From contig JAILQE010000012.1 of the NCBI GenBank assembly GCA_024699125.1, positions 1 to 64,000 of the forward strand: a stretch of 64,000 nt of DNA, given 5' to 3'. A model generated the notes under the pieces. It saw only the letters and a program-made list of their open reading frames with translations. It did no database searches and was not told the DNA's origin. Position numbers and translations under genes: made by a program. Position 1 is the stretch's first letter. Every line of letters begins with the position of its first letter. Shown one piece after another: positions 25,523 to 32,714 of this stretch. Source of the DNA: Candidatus Saccharimonadota bacterium (GTDB lineage: Bacteria; Patescibacteriota; Saccharimonadia; Saccharimonadales; Saccharimonadaceae).

Positions 25523-25945
25523 CTACACAAAATTTTTTGTATCCACCGGGCATTCCCAGAGATAGCTATATTTATCGGTAAATCTTAAATCATGTCCGTC
25601 GTGCAAGAATCTATAAAAACCTTTACAGGCCTTATTACGATTAACACGATATTTTTTGCCGTTTACCGTTTCTATGATGAGGCCTTTCTTTGATGCCTTG
25701 TATATTTTTTCAATATTAAGGCTTATAAAGGCCGAGCCATCCGGTCGTTTTGCATCGTTGCAGATTGTGCCATATAAGCGACACGCACCTGGCACGGGAA
25801 ATACGATTTCAGAGTTCTTTTTGTCCAAGAACAAGAGTAGACCTTGTGTAATGGCATTACGATCTCTGAAGCGCAGTTGCGCTGCCGGTGGTCTAGGAAA
25901 AGCCAATCCCCATTCTTTGATAATTGGGAAATTTGGTTCGCTCAT
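25523..25945 (-). CDS. Unrecognised small soluble protein
   Basis: 140 residues, no membrane span. Rich in aromatic and basic residues, with three cysteines (GACRLYGTIC, KACKGF). AAAGGAGGTGAGC directly precedes ATG 25945. Monocistronic, with consensus promoter and terminator, like the other accessory units. No family recognised. Confidence 0.6.
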   Translation of the reverse strand: MSEPNFPIIKEWGLAFPRPPAAQLRFRDRNAITQGLLLFLDKKNSEIVFPVPGACRLYGTICNDAKRPDGSAFISLNIEKIYKASKKGLIIETVNGKKYRVNRNKACKGFYRFLHDGHDLRFTDKYSYLWECPVDTKNFV

Positions 25946-25983
25946 ATGCTCACCTCCTTTCAAGATACTCCCAACCTGATGTA

Positions 25984-26012
25984 ACTATAGCATAAATGGG
26001 GTAAAAAGTCAA
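25984..26012 (-). promoter_or_regulatory. Consensus promoter of the 25523-25945 gene
   Basis: TTGACT, 17-bp spacer, TATAGT on the minus strand. Confidence 0.8.
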
Positions 26013-26013
26013 T

Positions 26014-26110
26014 GTGGACTAGGTTTGAACCGTTGGCGAAGCCCAGTTCCCAAACAAAAAAGCTCCTCTGGAGCAATTACGGTGGAGCCGTTGGCGAAGC
26101 CCGGTCTCCC
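26014..26110 (-). repeat. tRNA-Thr(TGT) 3'-end-linked repeat pair
   Basis: Two imperfect copies (26014-26051 and 26081-26110) share CCGTTGGCGAAGCCC, each preceded by GTGGA like the tRNA 3' end (GTGGAGCCG at 26111). A GCTCC/GGAGC terminator with T6 lies between them. Same kind of arrangement as at the Val, Tyr and Ala tRNA genes. Confidence 0.7.
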
Positions 26111-26111
26111 G

Positions 26112-26187
26112 TGGAGCCGACTGACGGGATCGAACCGACGACCTACGGTTTACAAAACCGTTGCTCTACCAGCTGAGCTAAGTCGGC
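26112..26187 (-). tRNA. tRNA-Thr (TGT)
   Basis: Minus-strand cloverleaf: acceptor GCCGACT/AGTCGGC, anticodon stem ACGGT/ACCGT with loop TTTGTAA (TGT), encoded CCA. Confidence 0.95.
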
Positions 26188-26222
26188 ATAGAATTATCTT
26201 AGCATAATAAATTTTTTTCGTC

Positions 26223-26249
26223 AAAAAGCCCCGATTTTCGGGGCTTTTT
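26223..26249. terminator. Bidirectional terminator
   Basis: AAAAAGCCCCGA and TCGGGGCTTTTT form a perfect stem; it ends the 26257-26472 gene on the minus strand. Confidence 0.85.
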
Positions 26250-26256
26250 GAATGTG

Positions 26257-26472
26257 CTATAGCATAATTTGCTCGATTGGTACTTCTTTGCCTATAAGGA
26301 GATAAGCTCTTTCTTTGTTTTTAGGATTGTATACTATCCTTTCGCCTTCTTCGTTTGTATCGATTACAGCGTCTGGAATTACAAAAAATCCTTGCGGAAA
26401 ACCTTTCTCGTTATATAGATCTCCAATGATTGCACCATCGTTATCTTTATGCCATCTCTTAATGTAGGGCAT
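26257..26472 (-). CDS. Small soluble protein, unknown
   Basis: 71 residues from ATG 26472, preceded by GGGAGGTGG. Charged N-terminus (KRWHKDNDG) and a beta-like body. No family recognised. Its own Shine-Dalgarno, TATACT box and terminator support a real gene. Confidence 0.55.
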   Translation of the reverse strand: MPYIKRWHKDNDGAIIGDLYNEKGFPQGFFVIPDAVIDTNEEGERIVYNPKNKERAYLLIGKEVPIEQIML

Positions 26473-26558
26473 TTTACCACCTCCCTGGTTTGATGTCCTT
26501 GCAAAGTATAACATAAATAATTTCCTATGTATATGTGCTGTGATATAATTTTTCTACT

Positions 26559-27242
26559 ATGTTAGATGTGAAAAATTTGAATTTTAAGATTGACGGACGT
26601 GAGATCCTCAAAGATTTTTCGCTTTCCGTTAAGCCTGGCGAGCTTGTCGTCATTACTGGCCCAAACGGCAGCGGTAAATCTACGCTGGCGCAGGTTTTAA
26701 TGGGCATCAAAAACCCAGATATCGGCCAAATTTTGTTAGATGGCCAGGATATTACTAAACTCGATATTGCCGAGCGCGCAAAAGCAGGTGTTGCACTATC
26801 TTTTCAGCAGCCAGTTCATTTTAAGGGCGTGAAGGTTAAGGATTTACTTGGCGTAGCCTTGACCGGTGAAGATACGGTTTTTGCTGAAAACCTAGATGAA
26901 AAGGCAATTTCTGATGCGCTTTTAAAGGTTGGGCTTAAACCTGAAGAATATTTGGACCGCGAAGTTAATAATTCCCTATCAGGAGGTGAGCTAAAGAGAA
27001 TCGAAGTGGCTTCGGTACTGGTACGTAAGCCAAAGCTCCTCATTTTTGACGAACCAGAAGCCGGTATCGATATCTGGAGTTTTGATAATTTGGTGCAAAT
27101 TTTCCAAGATATCAAGGCGGCTAAAACCACGACGCTGATTATTTCGCACCAAGAGCGCTTGATGAAGATTGCGGATCGAATTATTGTGATTGAAAACGGC
27201 AAAATCAAGGCTGATGGTAAGTTCTCGGAGGTGATAAAATGA
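26559..27242 (+). CDS. SufC-like ATPase, copy 2
   Basis: 227 residues with the same motifs as copy 1: GPNGSGKST, FQQPVHFKG, LSGGELKRIE, LLIFDEPEAGIDIW, IISHQER. TATAAT lies nine bases before ATG. The 3' end overlaps the SufB-like gene by four bases, as in copy 1, so the whole two-gene unit was duplicated or acquired twice. Role: ATPase of minimal Fe-S cluster assembly. Confidence 0.9.
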   Translation: MLDVKNLNFKIDGREILKDFSLSVKPGELVVITGPNGSGKSTLAQVLMGIKNPDIGQILLDGQDITKLDIAERAKAGVALSFQQPVHFKGVKVKDLLGVALTGEDTVFAENLDEKAISDALLKVGLKPEEYLDREVNNSLSGGELKRIEVASVLVRKPKLLIFDEPEAGIDIWSFDNLVQIFQDIKAAKTTTLIISHQERLMKIADRIIVIENGKIKADGKFSEVIK

Positions 27243-28162
27243 TGAATTTGGATGAAATTGAAAAGAGTTTGATCAAGGAAGTCTCTGGCGTGACTGGCGT
27301 GCCGGATGGCGCATATAACTTCCGCCTTAATGGTAAGTCGATCGGTCGTAAAAGTTCTGATAATATCAATGTTGACTCTTTGACAGATAAAGATGGTCTA
27401 AAAATTACAATTCAGCCTGGCACCAAAAATGAAGCGGTGCATATCCCTGTGATTATTGATGCTAGCGGTCATAAGGAGACCGTACACAATGAATTTATAA
27501 TTGGCGAAGGTGCCGAAGTCACGATTGTGGCGGGCTGCGGCATCTATAACTGTGGCGTAGATAATTCGATGCACAATGGTGTGCACGTTTTTCGTGTCGG
27601 CAAAAACGCACGTGTTCGCTACATCGAGAAACATTATGGTATGGGCCCAGGCGCTGGTAAGATTTTGAACCCAACCACTGAATTATATCTAGAAGAAGGT
27701 GCCGAAGCCGAGCTTGAGATGGAACAAATCAAAGGTGTAGATTCTGCCAATCGCAAAACTGTTGCGGAGCTTGCGGCTGGTGCTAAGATTAAGATTAATG
27801 AGCGCCTATTTACTCATGGTCGCCAAACTGTAGATAGTAAAATCCAGGTTACTCTTGTTGGTGAAGATTCTACCGCAGATATTGTGTCGCGCGCTGTGGC
27901 TAGAGATAAATCCGCTCAAAACACTGCTCTTGAAATTACCGGTCAAGCTAAGTGTCGTGGCCACTCAGAATGTGACGCCATCTTAATGGGCGACGCCAAA
28001 GTTAAGGCTACTCCTATTCTTAACGCTGAGAATTTGGATGCTGAGCTGATTCATGAGGCCGCCATTGGCAAAATCGCCGGTGAGCAGCTGATCAAGCTGA
28101 TGACTCTGGGCCTTACTCGTGAGCAGGCTGAAGCCCAAATCATCAACGGTTTCTTGAAATAA
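27239..28162 (+). CDS. SufB/SufD-like Fe-S scaffold, copy 2
   Basis: 307 residues, closely similar to copy 1 along its full length, including CGIYNCG, KILNPTTE, FTHGRQT, CRGHSECDAILM, LIHEAAIGKIAGEQ and the IINGFLK end. Starts inside the SufC-like stop (ATG ATG, either usable). Differences from copy 1 concentrate in the N-terminal third. Both copies keep the motif residues, so both are probably active. Confidence 0.85.
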   Translation: MMNLDEIEKSLIKEVSGVTGVPDGAYNFRLNGKSIGRKSSDNINVDSLTDKDGLKITIQPGTKNEAVHIPVIIDASGHKETVHNEFIIGEGAEVTIVAGCGIYNCGVDNSMHNGVHVFRVGKNARVRYIEKHYGMGPGAGKILNPTTELYLEEGAEAELEMEQIKGVDSANRKTVAELAAGAKIKINERLFTHGRQTVDSKIQVTLVGEDSTADIVSRAVARDKSAQNTALEITGQAKCRGHSECDAILMGDAKVKATPILNAENLDAELIHEAAIGKIAGEQLIKLMTLGLTREQAEAQIINGFLK

Positions 28163-28272
28163 TTATTGAGGTAAAACAGGGGTGGTAATGTTTCCCTTTT
28201 TGTGCTAGAATGAAGAAAAGCGGGCGCTTAATTTTTTTTGCCCGGGAACATTTATTTTTAGGAGGTATGTGT

Positions 28273-29403
28273 ATGATTATTCGCAAAATTGTCCTAACCG
28301 GCGGTCCTTGCGCGGGTAAAACCACTGCTATCAGCTGGATTGTGAATTATTTCACTAAGCTCGGATGGTATGTTTTGGTTGCCGATGAGGCTGCTACGGA
28401 GCTCATTTTGTCTGGACTGCGTCCGGATGATAAGTTCAAAATGAAACTCTTCTTCCAGAAAGCCTTAATTAAAACACAACTTTTCAAGGAAAAACGCTGT
28501 GACAGGGCGGCATCCTCCAAGGAAGATATTGAAAAGGCCCTGATTGTCTGCGACAGAGGTGTTTATGACAATAAGGCTTATATGACAGAGGATGAATTTG
28601 AGGAGTGTTTAAAGTGGATTCCGGATGCGCGCAAAGCATATAAGAGTTATGATGCGGTTTTTCATCTGGTTACTGCTGCTGATGGCGCCGAAGAGTTTTA
28701 TACTACGACCAATAACGAGGCACGTAATGAAGATCTTGAGAAAGCAAGGCTTCTTGATATGAAGACTATGAATGCATGGGTTGGACAGGCGCATTTTCGG
28801 ATTATCAAGAATGATGGTTGCACTTTCGAGCAAAAGCTCGAGAAACTTATTAAAGAGGTTTCTTCTGCCTTGGGTGAGCCTGAGCCTTTCGAAATTGATC
28901 GGAAGTTCTTAATCCAACATCCCGAGGTGGACTATCTGATTTCGCTTCCTAATTGTCAGCGTGTTGAGATTTCGCAGTATTATCTTCCGACCTTTGATGG
29001 CAACGAGGTCCGCGTTAGGAAACGGTCTTTTGATGGTAATACTATCTATACCGAGACTACCAAGATCAAATCTGACGATCCGGCCAAACGCATCGAGCGT
29101 GAAAGACAGCTTACCGAAAGAGAGTTCGAGACATCGGTCGCGTTGGCGGACTATGCTTCTAAGCTTACTGGTAAGCCCTATGTCGTTAAGAAAACGCGCT
29201 ATTGCCTTATGGACCGCGAGCATGGGCAGTATTTGGAAATCGATGTTTTCCCCGATTCTCCCAACAAGGCTCTTCTTGAGGTTGAACTTTCCTCAAGCGA
29301 TCAGGAAGTTTTTATACCTGACTATCTTAAACTTATCAAGGATGTCACGGGCGATACCTATTACTCGAATGCTGAGATTGCGCAGCGAAATAATCTCCTT
29401 TAA
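28273..29403 (+). CDS. AAA_28 ATPase fused to a CYTH domain
   Basis: 376 residues. N-terminal half: P-loop GGPCAGKTT (10-18) and VCDRGVYDNKAY, as in AAA_28/NadR-like kinases. C-terminal half (from about 190): EIDRKFLI, the EXEXK-like start of a CYTH domain, then VRVRKR, YTETTKIK, ERERQLTEREFE and LEIDVF, the ring of basic and acidic residues that binds triphosphate. Such fusions probably act on nucleotides or polyphosphate-like substrates. ATG 28273 fits GGAGGT six bases upstream; a TGCTAGAAT box lies at 28203-28211. Confidence 0.8.
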   Translation: MIIRKIVLTGGPCAGKTTAISWIVNYFTKLGWYVLVADEAATELILSGLRPDDKFKMKLFFQKALIKTQLFKEKRCDRAASSKEDIEKALIVCDRGVYDNKAYMTEDEFEECLKWIPDARKAYKSYDAVFHLVTAADGAEEFYTTTNNEARNEDLEKARLLDMKTMNAWVGQAHFRIIKNDGCTFEQKLEKLIKEVSSALGEPEPFEIDRKFLIQHPEVDYLISLPNCQRVEISQYYLPTFDGNEVRVRKRSFDGNTIYTETTKIKSDDPAKRIERERQLTEREFETSVALADYASKLTGKPYVVKKTRYCLMDREHGQYLEIDVFPDSPNKALLEVELSSSDQEVFIPDYLKLIKDVTGDTYYSNAEIAQRNNLL

Positions 29404-29410
29404 AAAATGT

Positions 29411-29436
29411 CCCCCGGTTTTGCCGGGGGCGTTTTT
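29411..29436 (+). terminator. Terminator of the AAA-CYTH gene
   Basis: CCCCCGG and CCGGGGG around a 5-base loop, then CGTTTTTA. Confidence 0.85.
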
Positions 29437-30139
29437 ATGCGTTGTATTGGTTTGGATCTTGCTGATCTGGCTTATCTTTGATGATGCGGACGATATCTTT
29501 GCCGTCTTTGATGGTACCCTTGATATTTTCCATCGTAAGGGCGGAGATTACTTCAATTATACCTGCTACAGTGGTGAGAACGCCCATAATAATGAACCCG
29601 GTCGTGTTAATGGTGTCGGATGCGAAGATGAAATATGGGCCTACGGCAAGTTCGATTACGGTGAGTACGAGCATGAATTTCCAGCGGAAATCTTTGTTGT
29701 TGCGGTATTTATAGGCGTTGATCACGCCAAGTACGCCGTTGAAGGTGGTGAAACCGCCAGCCATGAGGTTGAGGATCTTATTGGTAAAGCCTTCGTTAAC
29801 TAAAAGAAAGACGCCAAGTACAGCGATAGCGATATATACTAATGCTTCGAGGCTTTGTAAAAGAATGGCGCGACGTCCGGCTTTTTTATCTTGTGGGGAT
29901 GGATCTTCGTTGCCATCTAGGTTGGATTTGACGTAGCCAAGGCGGTAAAATGCCCAAAACGAGAACACGGCGCCCGCTATTGTAATTACTAGAGGCAAGG
30001 TTTTAGTGTCGTTGCCTTTGCCGTTAAGGGCCGCGATAAACATCATTACACCCGAAAACAGCATCATAAGTGACATCGCGATTTTGTTTTTTAGAAAGAT
30101 TTTATAGGCGTAGAGCCCACGTTTCACTAATTTATTCAT
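29435..30139 (-). CDS. DUF308/HdeD-like membrane protein
   Basis: 234 residues with about six spans in two similar halves (span pairs at about 22-65 and 90-185), a glycine-rich pattern like HdeD/DUF308 proteins. A charged cytoplasmic loop (NLDGNEDPSPQDKKAGRR) sits between spans two and three; the tail is charged. TACAAT lies six bases before ATG 30139 with no Shine-Dalgarno. Function unknown. Confidence 0.6.
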   Translation of the reverse strand: MNKLVKRGLYAYKIFLKNKIAMSLMMLFSGVMMFIAALNGKGNDTKTLPLVITIAGAVFSFWAFYRLGYVKSNLDGNEDPSPQDKKAGRRAILLQSLEALVYIAIAVLGVFLLVNEGFTNKILNLMAGGFTTFNGVLGVINAYKYRNNKDFRWKFMLVLTVIELAVGPYFIFASDTINTTGFIIMGVLTTVAGIIEVISALTMENIKGTIKDGKDIVRIIKDKPDQQDPNQYNA

Positions 30140-30173
30140 AACTTGATTGTAGCACAAGTTTTTTAATTTGTTT

Positions 30174-30261
30174 TATAATAGGTTTATCTGTTGCTTTGCA
30201 AAGTCCTTTGAAAATGCGCTATGTCTGTTGGGACCAAAAATACTAGAAATGAGGTGATTTT
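30174..30261 (+). promoter_or_regulatory. Promoter and leader of small membrane gene 1
   Basis: TATAAT at 30174-30179 begins an approximately 75-base leader with GAGGTGATTTT before ATG 30262. Confidence 0.55.
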
Positions 30262-30639
30262 ATGATTTTTAACTATCTCAAATGGAGACTAAAGGCTTTT
30301 ATTGCTCTGGATTTGATTCTTATTTCCTTCATTGTCCTTGCAAAACTTGATTATGTCGCTTATACCGAGGCCGCCTTTGGCTATTTTATCCTATTTGCTC
30401 TGTATTTTGTTCTAATCATAATCGTCCCTAGGCTAAACTATTTAATGGCGCCTGGGTATATGCTCCCTTTTACAGGCATTACTATACGTATTATTATCCC
30501 TTCGATGGTTGAATACTCCTCTATCTTGACGATGATATTTGTTTTTATCGTGTTTTTCCCAACTATTCACGATTTGCATCAGACTTTTATCGTTCGAAAC
30601 AGAGAGAAAGAACTATCCATTATGCCTTATTCGTTCTAA
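30262..30639 (+). CDS. Small membrane protein 1 of three
   Basis: 125 residues with about four spans, a short cytoplasmic start (YLKWRLK) and a soluble tail (RNREKELSIM). Shine-Dalgarno GAGGTG. It is followed by a terminator and two more units of the same design (30800 and 31332). No family recognised. Confidence 0.65.
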   Translation: MIFNYLKWRLKAFIALDLILISFIVLAKLDYVAYTEAAFGYFILFALYFVLIIIVPRLNYLMAPGYMLPFTGITIRIIIPSMVEYSSILTMIFVFIVFFPTIHDLHQTFIVRNREKELSIMPYSF

Positions 30640-30655
30640 CATGCGTAGCGTTTTT

Positions 30656-30686
30656 GCCTGGCCCTACAGTGGCCAGGCACTTTTTT
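30656..30686 (+). terminator. Terminator of small membrane gene 1
   Basis: GCCTGGCC and GGCCAGGC, then ACTTTTTT. The arm resembles those after the next two genes. Confidence 0.85.
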
Positions 30687-30689
30687 ATC

Positions 30690-30718
30690 TTGACTTTTTA
30701 GAGCGCTTATGCTATAAT
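30690..30718 (+). promoter_or_regulatory. Consensus promoter of small membrane gene 2
   Basis: TTGACT, 17-bp spacer, TATAAT, three bases after the previous T-run. Confidence 0.85.
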
Positions 30719-30799
30719 ATAAGAATAGGCTATTGTTGCCGGTGCACCTTAAAATACGCGTTATACGCTAGCATCGGCTCAAATTTTAGGAGGTTGAAT

Positions 30800-31150
30800 A
30801 TGAAGAACGAAAAAATGCGTTGGAACAAGGAGCTCGTACTAATTGATGCGCTCATCATTATCGAGTTTTTAGGCCAAATGTTATTCCTTTTAAGTGATGC
30901 GTACCGACTTGCCTTCTGGGTTTCGCTCGGTATTTTTATCTTTGCTGCGGTTTATTTCTTTATAGACCGCGCAGACTGTCCCGGGTATTTGTTTATGACC
31001 TCTTTGATGCTCGGGTTCAACCCGGTGTTCTTTCTCATCGACTCTTTTAGGCCCGGATGCTGGTTCGGCGTCCTATTCATGTCGATGTTATCGTTAGTCT
31101 CTGCCGTTTCGGCAAACATAAGAATATCCAATGGATATTCTGCGTATTAG
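30800..31150 (+). CDS. Small membrane protein 2 of three
   Basis: 116 residues, about four spans, charged start (KNEKMRWNKE). AGGAGGTTGAAT precedes ATG 30800, so the longer frame starting upstream is not used. Own promoter and terminator. Not recognised. Confidence 0.65.
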   Translation: MKNEKMRWNKELVLIDALIIIEFLGQMLFLLSDAYRLAFWVSLGIFIFAAVYFFIDRADCPGYLFMTSLMLGFNPVFFLIDSFRPGCWFGVLFMSMLSLVSAVSANIRISNGYSAY

Positions 31151-31157
31151 CGCGTTT

Positions 31158-31188
31158 GGCCTGGTTCTTCGTGAGCCAGGCCCTTTTT
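31158..31188 (+). terminator. Terminator of small membrane gene 2
   Basis: GGCCTGG pairs with CCAGGCC, then CTTTTTG. Confidence 0.85.
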
Positions 31189-31254
31189 GTTAATGCATTT
31201 TTGACAAATTTTATACTGATTTACCACTGTTACATGCAAAATTGGCCACTATTC

Positions 31255-31282
31255 TTGCAAATTTCCGTAAAAGTGGTATAAT
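31255..31282 (+). promoter_or_regulatory. Promoter of small membrane gene 3
   Basis: TTGCAA, 16-bp spacer, TATAAT. Confidence 0.7.
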
Positions 31283-31331
31283 AATTTCACTTTGTCCTTT
31301 AAAAATTAATCATACTCTAGGAGGAATTGCC

Positions 31332-31697
31332 ATGAAGAAGTCAGTTTTAAGTGATCGTGTGTATCTGTTATTGTTTTTTATGATAGTGTTCTTTTATTTT
31401 ACCGAGCGCCATCTTTTGCTACTCGGTGAATATTCCTATGCTCAGCATGTCTGCGCTTTAGGAGTTGTCACTGCAGTAGTAATCACTATATTGATGTTTG
31501 GTAAATTTCAAGAAGTAGGCGTATCGTTCGGTGTTGCAGTTTGTGGTTATAGCATGGCCCCCATGGTTGTGTTTTCGTCCTTTTCTGTTGGGCTCGGAAG
31601 TTTCCTTATTATTGTTTTTACATTAGTAGGGCTTATAGGGCATATTGCATTTATTTCGAATCCCCCAGGAAAAGAATTAATACCGGAAGGAGTGTGA
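31332..31697 (+). CDS. Small membrane protein 3 of three
   Basis: 121 residues, about four spans, with a TERH loop after the first. TAGGAGGAATTGCC precedes ATG 31332. Weakly like genes 1 and 2 in size and topology, but no clear sequence match by eye. Own promoter and terminator. Confidence 0.65.
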   Translation: MKKSVLSDRVYLLLFFMIVFFYFTERHLLLLGEYSYAQHVCALGVVTAVVITILMFGKFQEVGVSFGVAVCGYSMAPMVVFSSFSVGLGSFLIIVFTLVGLIGHIAFISNPPGKELIPEGV

Positions 31698-31704
31698 TAT
31701 TTTT

Positions 31705-31730
31705 GCCTGGCTTCGTCCTGGGCTATTTTT
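31705..31730 (+). terminator. Terminator of small membrane gene 3
   Basis: GCCTGG and CTGGGC pair weakly with G-T pairs; TATTTTTTT follows. Confidence 0.6.
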
Positions 31731-31735
31731 TTGCT

Positions 31736-31767
31736 CAAAAAATGCCCTTTTTACGGGGCACTTTTTG
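31736..31767 (-). terminator. Terminator of the SDR gene
   Basis: TGCCCC/GGGGCA-type hairpin with T runs on both strands. Confidence 0.75.
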
Positions 31768-31776
31768 TTTATGACC

Positions 31777-32538
31777 TTAAATGCAGGTATAACCACCATC
31801 TACCGGCAAGATAACACCGGTCACATAGGAAGCTTCTTCGGAGGCTAGGAACACGGCGGCGGCGTTGAGTTCGCCTGGTTTGCCGTAGCGTTGCATTGGA
31901 ACGTGGGTTCTAGCGAATGTCTGGAATTGCTCGGTGTCTAGGACCTCTTTGGTAAGCTCAGTTTCAAAATAACCTGGACAGATCGCGTTGCAGGTAATGC
32001 CGCTTAGGGCTAGCTCTGCAGCCACGGCGCGGGTGAAGTTTACCACGGCACCCTTTGAAGCGTGATATGCAGTAGTGTAAATTTCGGTGTTCCCCACCAG
32101 GCCATACATTGATGCGATATTGATGATGCGGCCATAGTTATTCTTCTTCATGATGGCGGCAAAAGCGCGGGTCATCTTAAAGACGCTGGTTTCGTCTGTG
32201 GCGATGGTAAAATCCCATTCTTCATCTGTCATGTTGACGACGTCGTTGTTTTTAGCTGAGCCGGCGCAGTTGAGCAAGATATCTACTTTGCCAAATTCTT
32301 TCTCGACTTCGGCAGCCACGGCATTGATATTATCAGTATCGGTAACATCGCATTTGTAGGTGACTACTTTGCTGGCGCCAGCTGCGATAAGTTCTGGCTT
32401 AAATTCCTCTAGTTTTTCAACACGGCGCGCCAAAATTGCGAGATCTGCACCTTGTTTGGCGAATGCAAGCGCCATTTGCTTGCCTAGTCCAGACGATGCG
32501 CCCGAGACAACAGCAACTTTACCTTTCAAATTGAACAT
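31777..32538 (-). CDS. Short-chain dehydrogenase/reductase (FabG-like)
   Basis: 253 residues. Rossmann motif SGASSGLG near residue 12, NCAG, catalytic Ser in NIASMYG, and YHASK as the YxxxK motif; the end DGGYTCI is typical. It reduces or oxidises a hydroxyl/keto group with NAD(P)H. The sequence fits 3-oxoacyl-ACP reductase or sugar-acid dehydrogenases equally well, and no fatty-acid gene lies nearby, so the substrate is open. AAAAGGAGG precedes the ATG. Confidence 0.85.
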   Translation of the reverse strand: MFNLKGKVAVVSGASSGLGKQMALAFAKQGADLAILARRVEKLEEFKPELIAAGASKVVTYKCDVTDTDNINAVAAEVEKEFGKVDILLNCAGSAKNNDVVNMTDEEWDFTIATDETSVFKMTRAFAAIMKKNNYGRIINIASMYGLVGNTEIYTTAYHASKGAVVNFTRAVAAELALSGITCNAICPGYFETELTKEVLDTEQFQTFARTHVPMQRYGKPGELNAAAVFLASEEASYVTGVILPVDGGYTCI

Positions 32539-32574
32539 TTATTCCTCCTTTTCTAATAATTTTAACATAAAAAA

Positions 32575-32650
32575 TGGAGCCGCGAACGAGATTTGAACTC
32601 GTGACCTCATCCTTACCATGGATGCGCTCTACCAACTGAGCTATCGCGGC
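32575..32650 (-). tRNA. tRNA-Thr (GGT), copy 2
   Basis: Minus strand, acceptor GCCGCGA/TCGCGGC, anticodon stem CATCC/GGATG with loop ATGGTAA (GGT), encoded CCA. Its 5' 42 bases are identical to the relic at 638-679. Confidence 0.95.
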
Positions 32651-32714
32651 GTCTTACCGCCCTATTATATCATAAAGCGGTAGGATTTAAAGTAGTTTTG
32701 TTTTAAGTTGTGAA

